Part shown: positions 1 to 7,523 of the stretch, in pieces
How the letters are laid out: each line of letters starts with the position of its first letter
How positions within the stretch are numbered: the stretch's first letter is position 1
Assembly: GCA_902470095.1 (NCBI GenBank)
Contig: CABRFG010000057.1
Coordinates: 1-14,498, forward strand
Reading direction: 5' to 3'
Source of the DNA: an uncultured Collinsella sp.
GTDB taxonomy: Bacteria > Actinomycetota > Coriobacteriia > Coriobacteriales > Coriobacteriaceae
DNA length: 14,498 nt
Notes under the pieces: generated by a model
The model's database searches: none
Told to the model about the DNA's origin: nothing
The model's input: the letters and a program-made list of their open reading frames with translations, nothing else
Position numbers and translations under genes: made by a program

Positions 1-245
1 CGGGATTGGTCAATCTCGGCCGACTATATTTGGCTAAAATAATCCGACGCTAACAGCGCAAACAATCGTGCCCGATATGGCTGCCCACGAGTTATATGCG
101 TCGCGCCGTCATATCTTCGACGAATTGTATGCACGCAACCGTGATCTCATGCACGAATTGGTGTAATGCTGCCGAATTGTACTGCCTACCAATAGGGACT
201 GCGTTGTGCGATTCGCATGTCCCTTGGCATGTTTGCCCACAGGGG
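1..245. other. Region without a defended gene
   Basis: No protein gene is convincing here. Two plus-strand frames are open from the window edge and stop at 40-42 (ending RDWSISADYIWLK) or 51-53 (ending GLVNLGRLYLAKIIRR). Either could be the tail of an upstream gene, but too little is visible to choose. A 29-codon frame from ATG 77 to the stop at 164-166 (start MAAHELYASRR) has plausible composition but no ribosome binding site. The TatD-family gene ends at 246 on the other strand, so this is its downstream region. Confidence 0.5.
189..227. repeat. Imperfect long hairpin downstream of the TatD-family gene
   Basis: AGGGACTGCG (194-203) pairs with CGCATGTCCCT (214-224) across a 10-nt loop, with one bulged T. 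CCA/TGG extends the stem outward with small bulges. There is no T-run on either side, so it is not a classical intrinsic terminator. It may be a 3'-end stabilising structure for the leftward transcript, or a palindromic repeat. Confidence 0.4.
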
Positions 246-1028
246 TTAGCGAAGGTCAAAAACAGAGTGCGCATTTGCTAAAACTGCCGACTCGATGCGC
301 TTTGCGTCACAGTTTTTGAGTGAGGCAATGCGCATCGAGGTCCTTGTGAGCGATCTGATGAGCGACTGTGCGCTTGTTTCTGTGTTTGGTTCGGCTGGTG
401 CATCGGTCTCGAGCAGTAAACGATCGAGTGGAATCTGTCGTGCGTATTCGCGACCGCGCTTGGTCGCGAGCATGCGTTCGTTGACGGAAAAATAACAGCC
501 CGCATTACGCGCGCGGGCGAGTTCGTCCGAAGTGCCGCTAAACCAGTGGAAGATGATAGCGGGGGAATCGGGGTTTGGGATGAGTAGTCCATGCGATTCG
601 AGGACGTCCAGTACGGCTCCTGCCGAACGAACGGCGTGAATTGATATCACGCGTCCGGCAGGAGGATGCTGCACGAGCGCATCGCAGAGCCGGTTAAGTG
701 TCTGTATTTGTAGCGGCTTACTTCCAGCAAAGCGCGCGGAAAAGTCGAGTCCGACTTCGCCGATGTAGCGCTCTTGGGCAGCAACTTCGCAAAGCAGATT
801 GACTTCGGCAGGACCACAGCGGCCGTCGGCGAGCCACCAGGGGTGGAGCCCAACACCGGCGATGATGCCTGGTTGGCGACGGGCGCGCTCGTTTGCGGCC
901 GAAAAGTCGCGCGGATTGACGCCGCAGTCAAATAGACCCAAGCCCAGCGCCGTCGTCTCATCGGCAACGGCGTCCGGGTGAGCCATTAAATTAAGGTGGC
1001 AGTGTGCGTCAAATAACCGGGGCTCCAT
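246..1028 (-). CDS. TatD-family metal-dependent hydrolase (putative DNase)
   Basis: This 260-residue protein has the normal length of TatD-family amidohydrolase-fold enzymes, which use divalent metals and are described as 3'-5' exonucleases or DNases. The metal-site residues all appear to be present: FDAHCHL with His9 and His11, GLHPWW with His62, GEVGLDF with Glu91, SIHAVR with His131, FHWFSG with His161, and LLLETDAP with Asp209. The start is ATG at 1028, preceded on the minus strand by a weak GGAG about 10 nt away. It begins 14 nt after the tcdA stop, so the two genes are probably co-transcribed. No signal peptide is seen, so it is likely cytoplasmic. The family is secure; the substrate is not, because TatD paralogues differ in preference. 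Confidence 0.9.
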   Translation of the reverse strand: MEPRLFDAHCHLNLMAHPDAVADETTALGLGLFDCGVNPRDFSAANERARRQPGIIAGVGLHPWWLADGRCGPAEVNLLCEVAAQERYIGEVGLDFSARFAGSKPLQIQTLNRLCDALVQHPPAGRVISIHAVRSAGAVLDVLESHGLLIPNPDSPAIIFHWFSGTSDELARARNAGCYFSVNERMLATKRGREYARQIPLDRLLLETDAPAEPNTETSAQSLIRSLTRTSMRIASLKNCDAKRIESAVLANAHSVFDLR

Positions 1029-1042
1029 CTCGGCGCGCTCCG

Positions 1043-1840
1043 CTAGTCCAGGCGCTGGCCATCGGAGCGTACGCGCTCGGTGCCGCGCCCACTGATCTGG
1101 CGGATAACCTCGCCGGCAATCATCTGACCCATGATGGGCGGCATAAAACTGGCGGTTCCGAGCTCGGTACGCTCGTGGATGTTGGAAGGGTCGCGGGGCT
1201 GTGTCTTAACCGATTCCTCACAGCTAAACAGTACATGCAGGCTCTTGATTCCGCGTTTCTTGCATTCTTTGCGCATAATGCGGCTCATGGGGTCACGTAC
1301 CGTATCGAAAATGTCGGCAAAGCGGAGGCACTCGGGATGGAGCTTGTTGGCCCCGCCCATGGAGCTAACCAAACGAATGTCGTGGTCCTGAGCATATTTG
1401 GCAATGGTGAGCTTGGCCGAGATGGTGTCGATGGCGTCGACGACGTAGTCGAGCTTGCCGTCCGTCTGCTCCAAAACGCTCGCGAAGAAATCATCGATGT
1501 TGTCGCTCAGCAGGTATTCGGTGCGCTTGATGACGGTAGCGGTAGGGTTGATGTCGTGAATCATAGCCTCCATGACGTCGACTTTGCGCTTGCCGACGGT
1601 GCTGTGAAAGGCGATGGCCTGGCGATTGATATTGCTGGGCGCGATGACGTCCTTATCCAGAATGACGAAATGACCGATGCCGCCGCGGGCGAGTGCCTCG
1701 CAGCAGTTGGAGCCCACGCCTCCGCAGCCGAGCACCAGCACCGTAGCATCGGCGAGCTTATCGAGTGCCTCGCGGCCCATGATGATCTCGAGCTTGGTGT
1801 CGCGTGTCTCGATGGCGGCTGCGGCAGCGGTTTCGGTCAT
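1043..1840 (-). CDS. tcdA: tRNA threonylcarbamoyladenosine dehydratase (TcdA/CsdL, ThiF-E1 superfamily)
   Basis: TcdA uses ATP to dehydrate t6A37 of ANN-decoding tRNAs to its cyclic form, ct6A. The 265-residue sequence has the E1-like nucleotide-binding loop GCGGVGS (38-44), the SNINRQ motif (69-74), VDAIDT (134-139), the MGGANKLHP stretch (161-169) and DIFDTVRDP (176-184), which together fit TcdA/YgdL better than ThiF or MoeB. A short Ala-rich N terminus precedes the conserved region. The start at 1840 is well supported by GGAGG 6 nt upstream. It is the first gene of a leftward pair with the TatD-family gene. The CsdA/CsdE sulfur-transfer partners associated with the Escherichia coli protein are not in this window. 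A generic E1-like adenylyltransferase remains the alternative. Confidence 0.9.
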   Translation of the reverse strand: MTETAAAAAIETRDTKLEIIMGREALDKLADATVLVLGCGGVGSNCCEALARGGIGHFVILDKDVIAPSNINRQAIAFHSTVGKRKVDVMEAMIHDINPTATVIKRTEYLLSDNIDDFFASVLEQTDGKLDYVVDAIDTISAKLTIAKYAQDHDIRLVSSMGGANKLHPECLRFADIFDTVRDPMSRIMRKECKKRGIKSLHVLFSCEESVKTQPRDPSNIHERTELGTASFMPPIMGQMIAGEVIRQISGRGTERVRSDGQRLD

Positions 1841-1884
1841 AAATATCCTCCGATGGGGAAGCAGGTCGTGTTTTAGCTATCGCC

Positions 1885-1890
1885 ATTATA
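1885..1890 (-). promoter_or_regulatory. Candidate -10 box of the tcdA promoter
   Basis: Read on the minus strand this is a perfect TATAAT, about 45 nt upstream of the tcdA start. No good -35 hexamer lies at the usual spacing, so only the -10 is called. GGCGAT occurs on both sides of it as a short direct repeat. Confidence 0.5.
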
Positions 1891-1947
1891 GGTAATCGCC
1901 CATAGGTTGCGATGGCGTTTGCTTTGATGTGGTTTGAAGCATTGCGA

Positions 1948-1971
1948 TTAGATAGTTAGACAAACATCTAA
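1948..1971. promoter_or_regulatory. Candidate SdpR operator palindrome
   Basis: TTAGAT (1948-1953) and ATCTAA (1966-1971) are perfect inverted arms around a 12-nt centre that has a further TT/AA match. The 24-bp element overlaps the -35 box of the sdpRI promoter. ArsR-family repressors typically bind such interrupted palindromes and repress their own operon, so autoregulation by SdpR is the natural reading. This is an inference from position and symmetry. Confidence 0.55.
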
Positions 1972-1985
1972 ATATTGAGTATAGT
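1956..1985 (+). promoter_or_regulatory. Candidate sdpRI promoter
   Basis: TTAGAC (1956-1961) and TATAGT (1980-1985) are separated by 18 nt, close to a housekeeping sigma-factor promoter. They lie about 35 nt upstream of the sdpR start. The -35 box lies inside the palindrome at 1948-1971. Confidence 0.55.
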
Positions 1986-2019
1986 GTGCACGTCATGAGA
2001 GATGATGAGAGGAGGTCTT

Positions 2020-2298
2020 ATGCCGGGAGAGGGTTTTAAGGCGCTTGCCGATCCAACGCGACGGCGCATTTTGGAGTTGCTGCGCGAGGGCAATTGCACG
2101 GCGGGGGAGCTTGCCGAGCATTTCGATATCAGTAAGCCGTCGCTGAGCCATCACTTGGCGACGCTCAAAAACGCCGGGTTGGTGACCGACGAGCGCCATG
2201 GCCAAAACATCGTATACAGCTTAAACACCACCGTCATGCAGGATTTAATTGGCTGGTTTATGGGCTTTACAAACACTGAAGGTGATAAGGATGAATAA
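2020..2298 (+). CDS. sdpR: ArsR-family winged-helix repressor, SdpR-like
   Basis: A 92-residue DNA-binding protein with the typical layout of small ArsR/SdpR repressors: FKALADPTRRRILELL (6-21), a helix-turn-helix around residues 27-50 containing SKPSLSHHLATLKNAG, and a wing near 54-68 (LVTDERHGQNIVYSL). It has only one cysteine (Cys26) and no ELCVC-type metal site, which favours the non-metal SdpR branch over a metal sensor. ATG at 2020 is chosen over an in-frame ATG at 2002 because GGAGG at 2011-2015 is correctly spaced for it. The last codons overlap the start of sdpI by 8 nt, so the genes are translationally coupled. In Bacillus subtilis, SdpR represses sdpRI and is sequestered by SdpI when toxin is present. 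Confidence 0.85.
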   Translation: MPGEGFKALADPTRRRILELLREGNCTAGELAEHFDISKPSLSHHLATLKNAGLVTDERHGQNIVYSLNTTVMQDLIGWFMGFTNTEGDKDE

Positions 2299-2995
2299 CG
2301 AAAACAAGGGCATTCACCCCACGGGGGTATCGTCGCGCGTGTGGATTGCGCTGGTCGCTCTGTGCGTCGCCAATGTCGTAGCGCACCTCATGGTGATGCC
2401 GAGCTTGCCTGCGCAGATTCCCACGCACTGGGGCGCGAACGGCGCCGTCGACGGTTGGGGTCCTAGCTGGATGGCCTCTGCGCTCGGTGTGCTGCCTCTG
2501 GCGCTTCTCGCAATGTTCTGCGTGGTGCCGCGCATCGACCCCAAAGGTGAGGCATATCGAACCTCGGGCAAGTTCTACCAGGGCTTCGTAATCGCCTTCA
2601 CCTTGTTCATGTGCGCCATAAGCTGGCTGGGAGAGCTTACGGTCTGGGGCGTGGTGCCGGCGGTCGGTTCGGTTAACGTGCTGATTTCCGGTGTTGTCGG
2701 TTTGCTGTTCATCGGCGTAGGCAACTACTTGCCGCGTGTGAAGCAGAACTATACGCTCGGTATCAAGACACCTTGGGCGCTTGCCGATCCCGAGAACTGG
2801 CGCCGTACTCAGCGTTTTGGCGGCGCCTGCTTTATGGTGCTGGGTATTGGCCTGATTGTGATGGGCGTGGCAGGCAGCGTGCTTTCGAGTGAAGTCGTCG
2901 CCGCGGTGATTGCGGTTCTGGCGTTTGGTTCGGTTGGAGCCGTCTACGTCTACTCGTATCTGTTGTGGCGCAAATCGCAGCGAGCCGCTCGTTAA
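2291..2995 (+). CDS. sdpI: SdpI/YhfL-family membrane protein (DUF1648 domain)
   Basis: A 234-residue integral membrane protein with about six predicted helices (roughly 16-36, 60-80, 97-119, 124-144, 178-198 and 201-225). The extracytoplasmic DUF1648 motif LPAQIPTHWGANGAVDGWG spans 39-57. The SdpI signature GNYLPRVKQNYTLGIKTPW (144-162) is followed by NWRRTQRFGG (169-178). In B. subtilis SdpI gives immunity to the SdpC killing factor and also acts as a signalling receptor that holds SdpR at the membrane. Start at 2291 rather than an upstream in-frame ATG at 2249, because it follows a GAAGGTG element and gives the normal SdpI N terminus. No toxin gene (sdpC or its maturation genes sdpAB) lies nearby, so its immunity role here is uncertain. 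Confidence 0.85.
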   Translation: MNNENKGIHPTGVSSRVWIALVALCVANVVAHLMVMPSLPAQIPTHWGANGAVDGWGPSWMASALGVLPLALLAMFCVVPRIDPKGEAYRTSGKFYQGFVIAFTLFMCAISWLGELTVWGVVPAVGSVNVLISGVVGLLFIGVGNYLPRVKQNYTLGIKTPWALADPENWRRTQRFGGACFMVLGIGLIVMGVAGSVLSSEVVAAVIAVLAFGSVGAVYVYSYLLWRKSQRAAR

Positions 2996-3060
2996 GGTTG
3001 CGGAAAACTAGCGTACGCAGTTCATAGTATGTTCCGGGGGACTTTTCCCAGGTAGTATTA

Positions 3061-3088
3061 GGGGGTGTGGGCAACTATGCCCCTTTTT
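3061..3088 (+). terminator. Probable intrinsic terminator after sdpI
   Basis: GGGCA (3069-3073) pairs with TGCCC (3078-3082) over a 4-nt loop, followed by C and five Ts (3084-3088). The stem is short, so efficiency is uncertain. It lies about 90 nt upstream of the ettA start. Confidence 0.55.
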
Positions 3089-3179
3089 CGTTACGTTTCA
3101 GAGCTGGTTCCCTCATTTCGTTTCCACTAAAGCGAATCAAGAATAGGGAAACAGCAGGTAGAAAGGATAAAACAGACAA

Positions 3180-4859
<1,680 letters not shown>

Positions 4860-4882
4860 TCGAGCTCAGGTGACCTAACGAG

Positions 4883-4918
4883 AAAGGGACGATAACCTTG
4901 GGGTTATCGTCCCTTTTT
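4883..4918. terminator. Strong terminator between convergent genes
   Basis: A perfect 15-bp stem, AAAGGGACGATAACC (4883-4897) with GGTTATCGTCCCTTT (4902-4916) around a TTGG loop, ends in a T-run for ettA. On the minus strand it reads into TTTCTCGTT and begins 2 nt beyond the stop codon of the leftward gene, so it probably serves both transcripts but is stronger rightward. Confidence 0.92.
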
Positions 4919-4919
4919 G

Positions 4920-6227
4920 TTACTTGGTAGAAGGCTCGACTTTATCGATGGCCCAGGTGGATCCGAGGCCACCGGCGGTATTGCGGCGGATGCGCACGGC
5001 AACCTCGCGGCGCTCGCCGGCCTGCGTGTAGCGCAGGGGGAAGCTTGCGCGGTTTCGCGCGGCCTCGATGGTACCGCGCTCGCGGGCGATCCAGTAGTAC
5101 TCGCCGACAATGCCGAGGGTATCGGCACCGTAGGGGAGATAGGTCGACAGCTGGTGCAGAAGCGGGCCGGGGCAGAAGACCTCGGTTGCGAAATCGATGG
5201 GGAAGTCCTCGGGGATGGTCGGTGCTGCGGGTGCGGGGGTTGGGGCCGCTGCGGGTGCCGAAGCCGGTGCCGGTGCGGGAATTTGGCCGCAAGCAGAGGT
5301 GGGCACGGATTCGATGACGGGTGCGGGCTCCGGCGTCGCTTCCGGCTTGATCGTGGAATCTGCGGGCTCCACGGTGACGGGCGCGTCTGCAGCTGCGGTT
5401 TCAACCTCAACCTGCGTCGCGTCCTCGTTCTCGACGCTCGACTTTGCTTCGATGGGCGTGGATGCCATGGTGGTGATGCCGGCGTTGGCGTTCTCGGGGT
5501 CATAGACGACCGTGAGCGAGATGGCGGGCTGCGGCGTCTCGGGCTCCGGTGTCGACTCGGTAGCGTCTTGATCTGCGGGCTCGTCGGACTGATCGTCCTC
5601 GGCCTCGTCGCCAAAGACATCGCTGTTTTGGAACGCAGACGGCTCGGGTTGGTCAGCGGCTTCTTCGGTTGTCGACTTGGGCGCTTCGTTGAGCTCCACA
5701 GTGGCTTCCTGCTCGGATATGACTTCGGAATCGGTCGTGGCGGCGATTTCGGTTTCGGCTTCTGCCGTTACCTCAATAGCAACTTCGATCTCTGTCTCGG
5801 GCTCGGGTTCCGGCGCGGCTTCAACCATGGCTTCGGGCTCGGGACGCTTAACGTGCTTGGGGCGCACGGCCTTGAGGTCCTTCTCACCGCGCTTTTTCTT
5901 TTTGTAGGACTGCTTGGCGCCCTTGGCGGTCTTGGGCTTGTCCTCGCCCTTGGCAAGCGCAGCATCCCAGGCCTCGTTGGCGATGACCGTGGCATACAGG
6001 CGGCCGCCTTTAAAGACGGTCAGCTTAATGCAGTCGTCGAGCTCCTCGAGCAGCTCGCGCGTGGACTCGAAGCCCAGGTCATAAGCGGTCATGTCGCCAG
6101 CGGCGAGCGCCTCCTCGACCTGCGTCATAAACGTTTGCTTGCCACATCCAATCGCATCGCGCAGCAGGCGATACAGATAGATGTGGTTGCCCAGCGAAAG
6201 CGTGGGCCTAACTATTGTCTTGCTCAT
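4920..6227 (-). CDS. Hypothetical protein: possible LOTUS/OST-HTH-like N-terminal domain, acidic linker, conserved-looking C-terminal domain
   Basis: The 435-residue protein matches no named family that I can assign. Residues 12-92 form a compact domain (NHIYLYRLLRDAIG, then LGFESTRELLEELDD, then IKLTVFKGGRLYATVI). This order of helices followed by a beta wing resembles the OST-HTH/LOTUS winged helix, an RNA-binding fold. Residues 98-128 are strongly basic (KKKKRGEK). Residues about 129-340 are a low-complexity linker rich in Glu, Pro, Ala and Thr. Residues about 341-432 form a second folded domain with aromatic and Arg-rich strands (EYYWIARERG, REVAVRIRRN, STWAIDKVE). No signal peptide or membrane segment is seen. 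The start at 6227 is set by GGAG about 8 nt upstream; the frame is open further, but without a better site. It appears to be transcribed alone. Confidence 0.75.
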   Translation of the reverse strand: MSKTIVRPTLSLGNHIYLYRLLRDAIGCGKQTFMTQVEEALAAGDMTAYDLGFESTRELLEELDDCIKLTVFKGGRLYATVIANEAWDAALAKGEDKPKTAKGAKQSYKKKKRGEKDLKAVRPKHVKRPEPEAMVEAAPEPEPETEIEVAIEVTAEAETEIAATTDSEVISEQEATVELNEAPKSTTEEAADQPEPSAFQNSDVFGDEAEDDQSDEPADQDATESTPEPETPQPAISLTVVYDPENANAGITTMASTPIEAKSSVENEDATQVEVETAAADAPVTVEPADSTIKPEATPEPAPVIESVPTSACGQIPAPAPASAPAAAPTPAPAAPTIPEDFPIDFATEVFCPGPLLHQLSTYLPYGADTLGIVGEYYWIARERGTIEAARNRASFPLRYTQAGERREVAVRIRRNTAGGLGSTWAIDKVEPSTK

Positions 6228-6240
6228 GGCAAATCTCCTC

Positions 6241-6283
6241 TTTACACATGTAAGCATCTTACCATCGCATGGCGTTCGCCATG
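6241..6283 (-). promoter_or_regulatory. Candidate promoter and palindromes upstream of the 4920-6227 gene
   Basis: On the minus strand TGGTAAGAT gives an extended -10 box (TAAGAT, plus-strand 6256-6261). A 16-bp palindrome, CATGGCGTTCGCCATG (6268-6283), lies 6 nt upstream of it, and TTACA/TGTAA (6242-6253) lies between it and the ribosome binding site. Both could be operator sites. No good -35 box is seen. Confidence 0.35.
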
Positions 6284-6298
6284 GCGGCGCCCAAGGCA

Positions 6299-6332
6299 AA
6301 CGGGCGCGAACCGCTTTCGATTCGCGCCCGTT
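6299..6332 (-). terminator. Probable terminator of the 6367-7320 gene
   Basis: A perfect 12-bp inverted repeat, AACGGGCGCGAA (6299-6310) and TTCGCGCCCGTT (6321-6332), encloses a 10-nt loop. It starts 34 nt beyond the stop of the leftward gene. The T-run on the minus strand is only three bases, so termination may be incomplete and allow some read-through into the next leftward gene. Confidence 0.6.
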
Positions 6333-6366
6333 GTACAGGTCGGTTATCTATGAGAGGCAAACGTGC

Positions 6367-7320
6367 TTAGTTGCCCGATGCCGTGCCTTGGCTCGAGTTG
6401 TCAGATGCCGTGCCGGAAGCGGTTCCGCTCGAGCTGTTGGTGTTGTTACTGTCTGCCGTGCCCGTTCCCGACGTGGTGTCGCTCGTCTGGCCTCCCGTGT
6501 TCGGCTGTGAACCGTCAGTCGTTTGGCTTGAGTCGGTCGTGCCGGACGGCGTGCCACTGTTGGCCATAGAGGAATCGGTGCCCTGCGATTGGTTTTGGGT
6601 GTTCGAGGACGAATTGGCAGAGGTAGGACTGTCTTGCGTGTCGTCCGTCTGTGCCTGCTGATCCTGCGGCTGAGTGTTGCCATTTGCATCGCTCTCGGTC
6701 GTGCGCGACGACAGGATTGGCTCGGGACGCTCGCCCAGACCCTCACCGGCAGTGGTGATAAGGATGGCGCCGGCGCAGGCGATGACCGCGACGATGGCGA
6801 TGGCGATCGAGAAGACGATGACCTTCTTTTGTGTCTGGCTGCGCTCTGCCGCCGCCTTGGCGCGCAGGCTGTTGGGGGCGACGCGCGCCGTGGTCGCGCG
6901 TCCCGCAACCTGGCGCATCTCCTGCGTGGTCGCGGCGCCACCTAGGTGCTCCTCGACATCGGGCTCAACGGGCTCGTAGGCGCCGGCAGGGTAGTCGACA
7001 GCGGCATGCGTGCCCTTGATTGCTTCGGCGCTGGCGGAGATAAAGTGGCGATAGACCTGCGAGGACACAACAGTGATGACTGAGCTCACAGCGGCACCAA
7101 TCACCGAGCCGGCAATGCCGATCTTTGAAGCAAGCGCCACGCTCGTGGCGGCAGCTGCGGCGCCGGCGATGATCTGGGGAATGGAAATGTCGTCGAACAG
7201 GCCCTTTTTGGGCGCGATGGCCATGGTCTGTCCAATGGAATGGTTCTCGTGTACGCCGTTGTTGAGCGATGCCGGCGTCATGACGCGCGTGCGCGGCGCG
7301 TCGGTGTACTTGGTTGTCAT
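6367..7320 (-). CDS. Hypothetical membrane protein with a Ser/Thr-rich tail
   Basis: I do not recognise this 317-residue protein. Residues 1-45 are polar. Residues 47-88 are hydrophobic and rich in Ala, Gly, Ile and Val (IIAGAAAAATSVALASKIG, then IAGSVIGAAVSSVITVV), enough for one or two helices or a hairpin. After a polar middle part (90-164) comes a clear transmembrane helix at 167-190 preceded by basic residues (TQKKVIVFSIAIAIVAVIA). Residues 200-317 are low complexity, dominated by Ser, Thr, Gly, Asn, Gln and Asp. Basic residues before the last helix suggest the tail is outside the cell. There is no sortase motif. GGGAGGA sits just upstream of the ATG at 7320, setting the start; a longer open frame to 7416 lacks such a site. 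It is divergent from nadE. Confidence 0.75.
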   Translation of the reverse strand: MTTKYTDAPRTRVMTPASLNNGVHENHSIGQTMAIAPKKGLFDDISIPQIIAGAAAAATSVALASKIGIAGSVIGAAVSSVITVVSSQVYRHFISASAEAIKGTHAAVDYPAGAYEPVEPDVEEHLGGAATTQEMRQVAGRATTARVAPNSLRAKAAAERSQTQKKVIVFSIAIAIVAVIACAGAILITTAGEGLGERPEPILSSRTTESDANGNTQPQDQQAQTDDTQDSPTSANSSSNTQNQSQGTDSSMANSGTPSGTTDSSQTTDGSQPNTGGQTSDTTSGTGTADSNNTNSSSGTASGTASDNSSQGTASGN

Positions 7321-7429
7321 ACGGGGTCCTCCCGGTGTAAATCTGCTTCGTTTCGTGTAGCCATCAGGGTACCCACCAGATATGAATCGTACGTGACATT
7401 TAACAGATACCATCAACTCATCAATTGCT

Positions 7430-7475
7430 CACCAAGTTGGTGGGATGCGGTTCCACCCGGCGGTTGAACTACAAT
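7430..7475 (+). promoter_or_regulatory. Candidate nadE promoter region with palindrome
   Basis: TACAAT at 7470-7475 is a reasonable -10 box about 50 nt upstream of the nadE start. No convincing -35 is present. A palindrome CACCAA-G-TTGGTG (7430-7442) lies 27 nt upstream of the -10, a position where an activator or repressor could act. GGTGG/CCACC (7439-7455) can also pair locally. Confidence 0.35.
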
Positions 7476-7523
7476 AGGGCTTGCTAATTGTGTTGAATAG
7501 CGTTTACGCACGGGAGCATTCTT

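Noticed and set aside
1004..1876. Plus-strand open frame of 290 codons
   Set aside because: Antisense to tcdA, which has a strong binding site and all family motifs.
2020..2298. Metal-sensing ArsR repressor
   Set aside because: There is one cysteine and no ELCVC-type motif, and the partner gene encodes SdpI rather than a metal pump.
4917..6353. Plus-strand open frame of 478 codons opposite the LOTUS-like gene
   Set aside because: Its translation is a Gly/Leu/Arg-rich sequence with no motifs, typical of the complement of a GC-rich gene. The minus strand has the binding site, sensible domains and the shared terminator.
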